From positions 1-12,665 of the forward strand of contig CALUAU010000057.1 in the NCBI GenBank assembly GCA_943914115.1: DNA of 12,665 bases, in the 5' to 3' direction. This document shows positions 1 to 6,511 of the stretch, piece after piece. Position numbers and translations under genes: made by a program. The stretch is from an uncultured Microbacteriaceae bacterium. GTDB taxonomy: Bacteria > Actinomycetota > Actinomycetes > Actinomycetales > Microbacteriaceae. How positions within the stretch are numbered: position 1 is the first letter of the stretch; each line of letters begins with the position of its first letter. The notes beneath the pieces were generated by a model that searched no databases, was not told the origin of the DNA, and was given only the letters and a program-made list of their open reading frames with translations.

Positions 1-40
1 ATTATGAGTCGTGCGCTCTCACCAACTGAGCTACCCTGCC
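1..40 (-). tRNA. tRNA-Met (CAT), 5' part only, cut by window edge
   Basis: On the minus strand the tRNA begins at 40 with acceptor strand GGCAGGG, then TA, a D-arm (GCTC...GAGC) and the anticodon stem CACGA followed by loop CTCATAA; the anticodon CAT is the complement of 4-6. The 3' half lies outside the window. A single CAT tRNA could be elongator Met, initiator Met or a lysidine-modified Ile tRNA. The A-T/G-C pairs at the acceptor end argue against initiator, which normally has an unpaired first base, and elongator Met is the most likely. It follows tRNA-Thr by 32 bases on the same strand, so they are probably co-transcribed. Confidence 0.85.
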
Positions 41-72
41 AGGTTCACAGTCACCGGTCGAGCAACTGAGAG

Positions 73-144
<72 letters not shown>

Positions 145-179
145 GTGTGTGCTGCGATTTCTCGCTTAGGCACCAGGAG

Positions 180-210
180 AGCTTAACACACACTCCCCGG
201 CCGCGCGCAA
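180..210 (-). promoter_or_regulatory. Putative promoter of the tRNA-Thr/tRNA-Met transcript
   Basis: The minus strand has TAAGCT (complement of 180-185) as a -10 box and TTGCGC (complement of 205-210) as a possible -35 with a rather long 19-base spacer. Transcription would start about 28 bases before the tRNA-Thr 5' end. The same TAAGCT hexamer lies at the equivalent distance upstream of tRNA-Tyr (2878-2883), which supports the assignment. No terminator is visible between the upstream peptidase gene and this promoter, so read-through is possible. Confidence 0.45.
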
Positions 211-236
211 ATCGCAACGTGTTGGATAATTTTGAG

Positions 237-1919
237 TTAGTTACCGAAGCGCTCGTCAACGAGCCGGTGGCTCTCTGCAACGGGTCGACGCTCGGCGCCA
301 AGAGAAACGCTGCCGCTCGAAACTTCGTCGGGAACCTTCACATCGACACCGTTGACATTGAGCTTCTTCAAGAAGTAGATCGGGTCGACAGTTCCGCCCT
401 CAATGAGAGTTTCGAGGTGCAGGTGCGGCCCCGTTGATGCGCCGGTGTTGCCAACCTTCGCAATTTGGTCACCAACCTGCACAACATCGCCGACCTTCAC
501 CGACACCGATCCCGGCTGAAGGTGCGCGTACTGCGAGGTCACCCGCACACCGTTGATGATGTGTTCCACCTCGACATAAACACCGTAGGTGGTTCCGCTT
601 TCGCTGATGTAGCTGACGCGGCCATCCGCGATCGAACCGATCGGCGTGCCCTCACCGGGGGTGAAGTCGACGCCACCGTGCCAACTCGAGCTTCCATCGC
701 CAAATGGTGACACCCGCGGGCCATAGCCGTCGGTGATTTGGACACCCTCGGGGAACGGCCACTGCACATTGGCGGTGATGTTGTTGGTGAACGCCTGCGC
801 GTCGGGCAGTTTGACACCGCCGGCAAGGTTCGCGGCGTGCGCCGTACCGATCGCGGTAACGGCGGTCACTTCTGAGTGACGATTCGAGGCAACCGATACC
901 GCCTCTTCCTTCGACACTTTCAGCTTCTGCGATTCGGGCTGGTCGGGAGTGACATCGCCAAGCTGGGCGGCTTCGTCATCGGTCGCGGCCATGGCACTGA
1001 TCGCGGCGGCCGAACCGGTGCCGAGCGCCACGGTGCCGGCAATGAGCCCGAAGGCAACCATCGAACCGCCAACTCGGCTGGCGCGGCGGCCGCCGTCGCT
1101 GTGGCGCACACGGCCAGATGATTTCAGGTTGCCGGATGCGAACGCGGCGGCAAACTCGATCTTAGGCTCATCGGTCGGGGCAACCGGGATGCCACCCGAC
1201 TCAACATCATCGGTAACACGCTGCGGCGCATCGGCAATAACTTCGTCAGCCTCATCGGCGGGCGTGAATGCCGGCACTTCAGCGGCCGGGCGAATCGCTA
1301 CGCTCGGGATGGGGTTGATGGCAACGCGCTGAATGTCGACCTGGTAGGCGCGAGCTGGCTTGGGGTGATCATCGCGGCTCGCGAACAGTTCGGGCGACTG
1401 TGCAACCACCTGCTGGGTGGCAATTTGCGCCTGCTCGGCAAGCTGGTTGAACTCAGCAAGTTCTGCGGCTCGCTCTGCCTCACGGCGCGCGCGTCGCGTG
1501 GCGAACTGTTGCGGAGCGGCAACCTCGGCAGCTGCCCGGCTGGCCGGTTCTGCAGCGACACTCGCTACCGAAGTTGCGTTGGTGAGAGCGGCTTCGACTC
1601 GAGCCGCCTGCTCTGCAGCGATGCGCTCTTGTTCGGCACGACGAGCCCGTTCAGCGGCAATGCGCTCTCGTTCAATTCGGCGTGCCCGCTCAGTGGCAAG
1701 CCGTTCCTGCTCGGCACGAGCTGCCCGCTCGGCGGCGATGCGTTCTTCTTCAACTCGGCGAGCTTCTTCGGCGGCGATGCGTGCTCGCTCGGCACGACGC
1801 GTCCGCTCGGCGGCGAGCTGCGTCTGCTCAGCGGCAATCCGCTCCTGCTCGGCACGTCGCTCCTGCTCGCGAAGTTCGCGGCGGGTGAGCGGGCGCTGAG
1901 CGCTGGCGTCTTCCGACAT
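237..1919 (-). CDS. Membrane-anchored M23-family cell-wall metallopeptidase with Arg/Glu-rich repeat N-terminus
   Basis: 560 residues. Likely a zinc endopeptidase cutting peptide cross-links of peptidoglycan outside the membrane. Residues 1-110 are a highly charged helix made of 13-residue repeats (Ile/Leu at 35, 48, 61, 74, 87, 100); 111-265 are Ala/Pro/acid-rich linker; 265-283 are basic (RVRHSDGGRRASR); one membrane segment covers about 287-309, so the N-terminus is predicted inside and the rest outside. The M23 (LytM-type) domain at about 385-522 has all expected residues: H414 and D418 (HGGVD), H466 (YAHL) and H499/H501 (PHLHLE), so it should be active. No signal peptide; the internal segment acts as anchor. 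Start ATG at 1919 follows a good AGGAG site. Stands alone, 91 bases downstream of the phosphatase gene. Two TRR-x-x-RE-type motifs (13-18, 141-147) are seen in many actinobacterial membrane proteins. The family call is firm; the exact bond cut is not known. Confidence 0.93.
   Translation of the reverse strand: MSEDASAQRPLTRRELREQERRAEQERIAAEQTQLAAERTRRAERARIAAEEARRVEEERIAAERAARAEQERLATERARRIERERIAAERARRAEQERIAAEQAARVEAALTNATSVASVAAEPASRAAAEVAAPQQFATRRARREAERAAELAEFNQLAEQAQIATQQVVAQSPELFASRDDHPKPARAYQVDIQRVAINPIPSVAIRPAAEVPAFTPADEADEVIADAPQRVTDDVESGGIPVAPTDEPKIEFAAAFASGNLKSSGRVRHSDGGRRASRVGGSMVAFGLIAGTVALGTGSAAAISAMAATDDEAAQLGDVTPDQPESQKLKVSKEEAVSVASNRHSEVTAVTAIGTAHAANLAGGVKLPDAQAFTNNITANVQWPFPEGVQITDGYGPRVSPFGDGSSSWHGGVDFTPGEGTPIGSIADGRVSYISESGTTYGVYVEVEHIINGVRVTSQYAHLQPGSVSVKVGDVVQVGDQIAKVGNTGASTGPHLHLETLIEGGTVDPIYFLKKLNVNGVDVKVPDEVSSGSVSLGAERRPVAESHRLVDERFGN
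1596..1817 (-). repeat. Tandem 13-codon (39-bp) repeat inside the M23 peptidase gene
   Basis: Residues 35-108 of the peptidase consist of about six degenerate copies of a 13-residue unit, roughly I-A-A-E-R-A-R-R-x-E-x-E-R, giving a 39-bp periodicity in the DNA (visible on the plus strand as recurring gcggcgatgcg/ctcggcacg words). Spacing between the Ile/Leu positions is exactly 13 for five consecutive steps (35 to 100), preceded by one 7-residue step (28 to 35). The charge pattern suggests a stiff single helix. Copy number in such repeats can vary between strains. Confidence 0.85.
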
Positions 1920-2010
1920 TCACATCTCCTCAAAGAATCGAACAAAATCGAGTGTAACGAAGAGATCACAAATTAGCTAGAAAAAGTTACAGATTGGTAA
2001 AACTCCCAGA
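1920..2010 (-). promoter_or_regulatory. AT-rich leader and promoter region of the M23 peptidase gene
   Basis: This 91-base gap is clearly richer in A/T than the genes around it. On the minus strand it contains TACACT (complement of 1951-1956) as a possible -10 box about 31 bases before the start, and AGGAG just ahead of the ATG. I cannot name a convincing -35. The gap is too short for a c-di-AMP (ydaO) riboswitch, the element often found ahead of actinobacterial wall hydrolases. Confidence 0.35.
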
Positions 2011-2835
2011 TCAGAGCAGATGTGCCGGTAGTGAATCCAGCAGCAAATCGTGCAGCTGAGGCATGATCCGAGGATGGCCAGCAACCAGCATACCCCTACT
2101 TTCACGCACATCGCGTGACACACCCACAACCTCGGCACCCGCCTCACGCGCGATGAGGGCACCGGCGGCCCAGTCCCACAGCTTCAACCCAAACTCGTAG
2201 TACACATCCAACTGCCCGGCAGCAACCGCACACAGGTCGAGCGATGCGGCGCCATTACGTCGCATGTCCCGCACCCGGTCGGCAAGGGCCAACCACACCT
2301 GCGCCTGCAGCTTGCGCCGTTGCGCCCGATACGAGAACCCGGTGGCAACCAGTGTGCGCGCAATATCTTCCGGGCCGGCACCAATCTCGAGCGGTTTACC
2401 ATTGCGAGTTGCGCCGCCGTCGCGCACCGCGGCATACATCTCGCCGAGTGCCGGCGCGAACACCGCGCCAGCAAGAGCGGTAAAGCTGGCCGGATCTGCA
2501 GCCGGGTCGCCCTCGACCGCGGCAATTGAAACGGCGTAGTGCGGCAAACCGTACAGATAGTTCACCGTGCCATCAATCGGGTCAACCACCCAGGTCACGC
2601 CTGAACGCGACCGGGTGGGGTCGCTTTCTTCACCATAGAAGCCGTCATCAGGGCGCAGCTCGCGGATGCGCTCACGCAGCAATTGCTCACACTCACGGTC
2701 GGCAGCGGTCACCACATCCACCGTGCTCGTTTTGGTGTCGGCGATAGCAACTCCCCGCTGCCGACGCTCGAGAATCATTTCGCCAGCTTCGCGCGCGAGC
2801 TGGGTGGCCAAGTGCAGCAGTTGTTCGTCGCTCAT
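2011..2835 (-). CDS. Inositol-monophosphatase-family phosphatase
   Basis: 274 residues, usual length for the family. Mg-dependent hydrolysis of a small phosphomonoester; in actinobacteria relatives act on inositol-1-phosphate, histidinol phosphate (HisN) or PAP/fructose-1,6-bisphosphate, and the sequence alone does not decide between them. Seen motifs: E69-E70 (GEESDP), the metal site D85-P-I-D88-G-T, and the C-terminal W220-D-W-A-A-G, all intact. The chosen ATG at 2835 starts MSDEQ; the open frame continues upstream to 3093 but that part runs antisense through tRNA-Tyr and is not protein-like. There is no Shine-Dalgarno site; instead TAGCGT lies 7 bases before the ATG, suggesting a leaderless mRNA. 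It diverges from tRNA-Tyr and its -10 lies inside a perfect inverted repeat (2840-2858). It is not in an operon with histidine or inositol genes here, so no context helps the substrate. Confidence 0.9.
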   Translation of the reverse strand: MSDEQLLHLATQLAREAGEMILERRQRGVAIADTKTSTVDVVTAADRECEQLLRERIRELRPDDGFYGEESDPTRSRSGVTWVVDPIDGTVNYLYGLPHYAVSIAAVEGDPAADPASFTALAGAVFAPALGEMYAAVRDGGATRNGKPLEIGAGPEDIARTLVATGFSYRAQRRKLQAQVWLALADRVRDMRRNGAASLDLCAVAAGQLDVYYEFGLKLWDWAAGALIAREAGAEVVGVSRDVRESRGMLVAGHPRIMPQLHDLLLDSLPAHLL

Positions 2836-2839
2836 ACCG

Positions 2840-2858
2840 GTGACGCTAGCAGCGTCAC
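2840..2858. promoter_or_regulatory. Perfect 8+3+8 inverted repeat (operator-like) between IMPase and tRNA-Tyr
   Basis: GTGACGCT (2840-2847), three-base centre AGC, then AGCGTCAC (2851-2858): eight perfectly paired positions. It covers the proposed -10 box of the phosphatase gene (2843-2848) and lies about 20-38 bases upstream of the tRNA-Tyr -10, so a protein bound here could affect both divergent promoters. No T-run follows, so it is not a terminator. Operator function is inference. Confidence 0.5.
2843..2848 (-). promoter_or_regulatory. Putative -10 box of the phosphatase gene (leaderless)
   Basis: TAGCGT on the minus strand, exactly 7 bases (CACCGGT) before the ATG at 2835. This places the transcription start at or next to the start codon. 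The absence of any Shine-Dalgarno sequence fits a leaderless mRNA. No good -35 is seen (nearest candidate ATTCGC at 2871-2866, spacer 17). Confidence 0.4.
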
Positions 2859-2877
2859 ATGTCGAGCGAATCTGGTG

Positions 2878-2883
2878 TAAGCT
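2878..2883 (+). promoter_or_regulatory. Putative -10 box of tRNA-Tyr
   Basis: TAAGCT, preceded by TGG-TG (extended -10-like), lies 31 bases before the tRNA 5' end, giving a start near 2890 and a leader of about 25 bases. The same hexamer serves tRNA-Thr at an equivalent distance. No clear -35; the corresponding positions fall in the right arm of the inverted repeat at 2840-2858. Confidence 0.4.
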
Positions 2884-2914
2884 TTCGGGGTGCGCTTTGC
2901 AGCGCGCTGCTTTC

Positions 2915-2999
2915 GGCGAGATACCCAAGCGGCCAAAGGGAGCTGACTGTAAATCAGCCTGCATTGCATTCGGGGGTTCGAATCCCTCTCTCGCCACCA
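2915..2999 (+). tRNA. tRNA-Tyr (GTA), CCA encoded
   Basis: Class II tRNA. Acceptor GGCGAGA (2915-2921) pairs with TCTCGCC (2989-2995), discriminator A2996 and encoded CCA (2997-2999). Anticodon stem GCTGA/TCAGC encloses loop CTGTAAA with anticodon GTA at 2949-2951. The long variable arm (about 2959-2972) and T-arm GGGGG-TTCGAAT-CCCTC are as expected for a bacterial Tyr tRNA. It is alone in its transcript and followed within 10 bases by an intrinsic terminator. Confidence 0.96.
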
Positions 3000-3004
3000 G
3001 TTGT

Positions 3005-3044
3005 AAGGCCCCGGTCATGGCATAGTCGCAGGCCGGGGCTTTTG
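3005..3044 (+). terminator. Intrinsic terminator of tRNA-Tyr
   Basis: GCCCCGG (3008-3014) pairs perfectly with CCGGGGC (3033-3039), with an 18-base loop, followed by TTTT (3040-3043). It begins 6 bases after the CCA end and is the natural end of the tRNA-Tyr transcript. The loop is longer than usual but the stem is very GC-rich. Confidence 0.8.
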
Positions 3045-3064
3045 CTTCACGTGGAGCAGCCGAC

Positions 3065-3663
3065 GCCTGGCGCGATGCCCAAATTGAGCGCATTGTCTAC
3101 TGCACGGCACGCATTAACGGTGCAACCAACCCTGATGGGCAACGCGACCAAGACGTCTATTTGAAAGCGCCAGTTTCCTCGAAGGCAGTCGACAAAATCG
3201 AGTATGGAAACTATGTTTCGCGCGTCAAGCAGGCACCTCTGGCAGTGCTGGACGGTAATGGAAGTGGGTCGGAAATCGTGACATCAAACTGGCCAGTCAT
3301 GATTCAAGACTCGGCGGGCGCCCCCGTCCCGGATGCGAAATTCATCGTTTCGTATCAGCATGATGAAGAGAAAGGTAGCGACGTAAACGTTGCTAGCCAC
3401 ATGCTGATTGATGCTCTGACCAGCGCTGTTGATGCGGTAGTTGTGCTATCAAACGACTCAGATCTGAAGTTGCCAGTTCAGCACGTACGAAGCTTGATGC
3501 CAGTTGGCCTCTTGTATCCGAGTGTCAGTGTTGCGGGGCACTTGCTTTGCCTCGGGCTGATCGCTCTGGTCAGAGTTGGGCACGCAAGGTGCGTAGAGAA
3601 TCGGTTGAACAGAATCAACTCCCAGCAACGATCGGCAACCTGTCAAAGCCCCGAGGATGGTAG
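3065..3663 (+). pseudogene. NYN-domain (PIN-like) ribonuclease-type gene, 5'-truncated and frameshifted
   Basis: Protein-like sequence of the NYN (LabA/PIN-like) family starts abruptly at about 3065 (AWRDAQIERIVYCTARING) and continues in one frame through IEYGNYVSRVK (about 3200-3230), EEKGSDVNVASHMLIDAL (about 3367-3420) and VVLSNDSDL near 3440-3470. No ATG or GTG lies in frame before 3161, and the N-terminal strand with the first catalytic Asp of the family (about 50 residues) is missing. After about 3530 the frame is lost; the family's expected C-terminus, SWARKVRRESVEQNQLPATI followed by GNLSKPRGW and a TAG at 3661-3663, reappears in the neighbouring frame, so a net one-base loss occurred between about 3510 and 3570. 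Both defects make it a pseudogene. GC here is near 50% on several lines counted by hand, against roughly 58-75% in nearby genes. Intact relatives are stand-alone proteins of about 250-280 residues, presumed RNases of unknown target. Confidence 0.8.
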
Positions 3664-3735
3664 CCGTGCTGACACGCCAACCCCAGACCCAAACTTGCTT
3701 GAGTGCGTCAGCAATGTACGATGTAGTTACTACTC

Positions 3736-3764
3736 ACCCGGTTCCTTGTGGGCCGGGTTTTTCT
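3736..3764 (+). terminator. Strong intrinsic terminator after the NYN remnant
   Basis: ACCCGG (3736-3741) pairs with CCGGGT (3753-3758), 11-base loop, followed by TTTTTCTTT. It works on the plus strand only; the minus strand has no T-run. It lies 73 bases after the ancestral stop of the NYN gene and may be its original terminator. The rest of 3664-3788 shows no gene or RNA that I recognise. Confidence 0.8.
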
Positions 3765-3788
3765 TTGCTGTGGAGGCTCAGCACGCGC

Positions 3789-4355
3789 TCACCCATTGCA
3801 AACGCATTCGGGAACCCTTCGGGTCGACGGCAACGTGGCCTGATACACTGGCACCGCCACCGCTAGCCCCTCGGGAATATTGTGGATCGCAATCGCTACG
3901 GCCACCGCCACGCCGATCTCGGGGTTCTGTATCGCCGCAATGAATGTTGCGAACCCCTCCGGAAAGTTGTGCACCGCGAGCGCTACCGCTGTGAGCATCC
4001 CCGTGCGCATCAGCGCCCGCTGCCGCGCCCGATCGTCAACTGTGCCCGGCTCATGCGGGTTAATCTCTTCGGGAACCAGCCGGTCGATTAGCGCAATTAC
4101 CGCGATGCCACCGAAGAACGAAAGCAGCAGCAGCCACTCACCGGGCGTATCCCCAAACTCTGCGATGAGCGATTCGCGCCCCTTCGGCAAGATCTCCACC
4201 AGCGAGACATAGATCATCACGCCGGCAGAAAAACCGAGCCCAACCGACATCAGCCGCCGCGAGTCGCCGCGACCAAGCACCCCAATCACCCCACCGATCG
4301 AGGTGGCGAGCCCGGCCAGCGCAGTCAACACCAGCGGCACCCAAATATCTGTCAT
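3789..4355 (-). pseudogene. zupT: ZIP-family divalent metal transporter, 3'-truncated
   Basis: The open frame gives 188 residues against about 250-270 for ZupT-type proteins. Membrane segments are visible at about 5-27, 34-56, 73-91, 119-141 and 146-170. The metal-binding motifs HNFPEG (129-134) and HNIPEG (158-163) are intact. Similarity stops after VPVYQAT (168-174); the next 14 residues (LPSTRRVPECVCNG) are unlike a ZIP protein and end at a TGA. The last three membrane helices are therefore missing and the rest was not found in any frame downstream. ZIP proteins import zinc, iron or manganese; this copy is unlikely to work. ATG at 4355 is chosen because AAGGTGGAG stands directly ahead of it; an upstream in-frame ATG (4421) has no such site. 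A possible -10, TACTGT, is at 4392-4387. Truncation point is about 3835. Confidence 0.85.
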
Positions 4356-4464
4356 CTCCACCTTCCCGCTTGCGCGCGTGGCACTAACAGTAGTCGGGCA
4401 GCCACCCCAACGCATCGGCATGCGCCACCACCGTTGTTCACACCCGCGGTCAACCGTTGTCGCC

Positions 4465-4470
4465 TACGCT
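4465..4470 (+). promoter_or_regulatory. Putative -10 box of yajQ (leaderless)
   Basis: TACGCT is followed by exactly 7 bases (TATCACC) and the ATG at 4478. No Shine-Dalgarno sequence is present. This fits a transcript starting at the start codon. It also argues against the earlier in-frame TTG at 4457, which would precede the transcription start. No good -35 at the standard spacing. Confidence 0.4.
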
Positions 4471-4477
4471 TATCACC

Positions 4478-4966
4478 ATGGCTGATTCTTCATTTGATGT
4501 GGTGAGCAAGGTCGATCCGATGGAGATCGACAACGCGGTCAACCAGGCCGCTAAGGAAATTTCGCAGCGCTACGATTTCCGCGACACCGGTGCCTCGGTG
4601 GAATTCGCAAACGACCGATTCATGCTGAAGGCAGTGAGTGAAGATCGGGTGCTCGCAGTGCTCGATGTGCTGCAAACAAAGCTCATCAAGCGTGGTATTT
4701 CGCTCAAGTCGATCGAAACCGGCGATCCGTATGTTTCGGGGAAAGAAACCCGCCTCGAAATCGCGCTGAAACAGGGCATCGACCAGGCCAATGCCAAGAA
4801 GATCTCGAAGCTCATTCGCGATGAGGCACCCAAGTCGGTGAAGTCGCAGATTCAGGGCGATGAGCTGCGGGTCAGTTCGAAAAGCCGCGACGATTTGCAG
4901 GCGACAATTCAACTGCTCAAAGCAGCTGACCTGGACGTCGACCTGCAGTTCGTTAACTTCCGCTAG
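4478..4966 (+). CDS. yajQ: YajQ/UPF0234-family nucleotide-binding protein
   Basis: 162 residues, the family's normal length. Small soluble protein of two ferredoxin-like halves; homologues bind nucleotides or tRNA, and a Xanthomonas member binds cyclic di-GMP as a transcription co-factor (family knowledge). Its role in actinobacteria is not established. Recognised from the start MADSSFDVVSKVD, RYDFR at 31-35, the central VSGKETRLEIALKQG (about 87-100) and the C-terminal KSQIQGDELRVSSKSRDDLQ (122-141) ending LQFVNFR. Start ATG at 4478 fits the family N-terminus; a TTG 21 bases earlier is in frame but unlikely. It lacks a Shine-Dalgarno site. The cardiolipin synthase gene begins 8 bases after its stop, so the two are probably one transcript, and divergent from the broken ZIP gene. 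Confidence 0.95.
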   Translation: MADSSFDVVSKVDPMEIDNAVNQAAKEISQRYDFRDTGASVEFANDRFMLKAVSEDRVLAVLDVLQTKLIKRGISLKSIETGDPYVSGKETRLEIALKQGIDQANAKKISKLIRDEAPKSVKSQIQGDELRVSSKSRDDLQATIQLLKAADLDVDLQFVNFR

Positions 4967-4974
4967 TCGAGGAA

Positions 4975-6480
4975 ATGCTCGGGATCTTCGGTGAGGGCTG
5001 GCTGTACATTGCCGCCGCCGCGATACACGTCATCATCGTTGTTGTCGCCGCGTTCACGCTCGGCCACAACCGCCGCCCCACCACCGCCGTCGCTTGGCTG
5101 CTGACCATCGGCCTCATCCCCTATATCGGGCTGCTGCTGTTCTGGATGTTCGGCTCAACCCGGTTACCCGAGCACCGTCGCCGCAAACAGGCACAGTTCA
5201 ATCAACTGCTGCACGAATCCACCGTGCAGCTCGAGCAGCGGGTGGGGCTCACCGAGCTTCCCACTCGCTTCCAGCATCTGTCACAGCTGGCACGTGAGCT
5301 GACGGCCATCCCGCACCTGCCGGGTAACCGCATCCGCATCACCACGAGCTATGACGCGACCATTCGCGAAATGGCCGACGAAATCGACACCGCACAGAAC
5401 TACGTTCACCTGCTGTTCTATGCGCTGGCTGCCGATGAGGTGACCGAGCCGGTGTTTGTCGCCATTGAGCGGGCGCTGCAGCGCGGCGTGAAGGTGCGCG
5501 TCGCCTACGACCAGTTCGGTTCGATGCGCTATCGCGATTATCGACACATGAAGCGACGCCTGCAGGCTGCCGGATGCGATTGGCACCAGCTCTACTCAAT
5601 TTGGCCGTGGCGTAACGGCTGGCAGCGCATCGACCTGCGCAATCACCGCAAACTGCTCGTGGTTGACGGCCGGGTGGCGTGGATGGGGTCGCAGAACATT
5701 ATCGAACGCGGCTACCACCACAAACCCAACCGTGACGGTCAGCGGCTGCTGTGGAAAGACCTGATGTTGCGGGTTGAGGGGCCGATGGCAGTGGGTGTCG
5801 ACGCGGTGTTCCGCAACGACTGGTTCGACGAGACCGGTTACATCCCCCGCGACGGTGGCGACCCAAGCGCCGCCCAGTTTGAGGCTGAGCTCGCTGAGGC
5901 ACAGCGGGTCGCGGTCGATTCGGTGCCCACCTACGACTGCCAGCTCGTTCCGTCTGGGCCCGGTTACGAACACGAAAACAATCTGCGGTTGTTTGTGCAG
6001 CTGCTCTACCAGGCCCGTGAGCGGGTGGTGATTTCGTCACCGTATTTCGCGCCCGACGACTCGATGCTCTACGCCCTCACCACCGCTGCGCAGCGCGGTA
6101 TCGAAGTGGTGCTGTTTGTTTCTGAGCGCGGCAACCACTTCTTCACCCAGCACGCCCAGCAGTCATACTACGAGGCACTGCTGCGCTCGGGAGTGCAGAT
6201 CTGGCTGTATGAGCAGCCGTATGTGCTGCATTCGAAGTACCTCACCGTCGACGGCGAGGTGTCGATGGTGGGGTCGTCGAATATGGACATGCGTTCGTTC
6301 ACACTGAACGCCGAACTCATGCTGATCGTCTATGGCAAACAATTCGCCAGCGAACTATCAGCGGTCGAGCGGGAATATTTTGCCAAGTCGCGCCAGCTCA
6401 CCCTCGATGAGTGGCTCACCCGCGGGCGGATGCAGGTGGCGATTGACGATCTGTGCCGGCTCACTTCGGTGGTGCAGTAG
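4975..6480 (+). CDS. cls: Cardiolipin synthase (phospholipase D superfamily)
   Basis: 501 residues, typical for bacterial Cls. It joins two phosphatidylglycerol molecules (or PG with another donor) into cardiolipin at the cytoplasmic membrane. Two N-terminal membrane segments (about 9-29 and 37-59) belong to the PLDc_N domain. Two HKD motifs are complete: H224-R-K226...D231 (NHRKLLVVDGRVAWMGSQNI) and H419-S-K421...D426 (LHSKYLTVDGEVSMVGSSNM). Start ATG at 4975 has GAGG only two bases ahead (GAGGAAATG), a tight spacing, so translation may depend on coupling to yajQ, whose stop is 8 bases upstream. It converges on fprA; the 31-base gap has only a 5-bp stem TAGCG/CGCTA (6500-6514) and no T-run, so no good terminator is seen. 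Actinobacteria often use a CDP-alcohol type Cls instead, so a PLD-type enzyme is worth noting but not rare. Confidence 0.93.
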   Translation: MLGIFGEGWLYIAAAAIHVIIVVVAAFTLGHNRRPTTAVAWLLTIGLIPYIGLLLFWMFGSTRLPEHRRRKQAQFNQLLHESTVQLEQRVGLTELPTRFQHLSQLARELTAIPHLPGNRIRITTSYDATIREMADEIDTAQNYVHLLFYALAADEVTEPVFVAIERALQRGVKVRVAYDQFGSMRYRDYRHMKRRLQAAGCDWHQLYSIWPWRNGWQRIDLRNHRKLLVVDGRVAWMGSQNIIERGYHHKPNRDGQRLLWKDLMLRVEGPMAVGVDAVFRNDWFDETGYIPRDGGDPSAAQFEAELAEAQRVAVDSVPTYDCQLVPSGPGYEHENNLRLFVQLLYQARERVVISSPYFAPDDSMLYALTTAAQRGIEVVLFVSERGNHFFTQHAQQSYYEALLRSGVQIWLYEQPYVLHSKYLTVDGEVSMVGSSNMDMRSFTLNAELMLIVYGKQFASELSAVEREYFAKSRQLTLDEWLTRGRMQVAIDDLCRLTSVVQ

Positions 6481-6511
6481 CGCACAGTGCCATTCGCCGT
6501 AGCGTCCGGCG

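Noticed and set aside
1365..1976. 203-residue plus-strand frame rich in Leu/Ser/Gly repeats
   Set aside because: Antisense shadow of the 39-bp repeat of the M23 gene; the minus-strand frame has the catalytic motifs and a ribosome site.
1920..2010. c-di-AMP riboswitch upstream of the M23 peptidase
   Set aside because: Common ahead of actinobacterial wall hydrolases, but only 91 bases are available and no matching conserved elements are visible.
2836..3093. N-terminal extension of the phosphatase (360-residue frame)
   Set aside because: Runs antisense through tRNA-Tyr, is not similar to the family N-terminus, and the start at 2835 fits family length and the -10 spacing.
3161..3943. Continuous 260-residue open frame (TTG start) as an intact gene
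   Set aside because: Homology begins upstream of the TTG without a start codon, the NYN similarity ends near residue 125, the true C-terminus lies in another frame, and the last part runs antisense through the ZIP gene.
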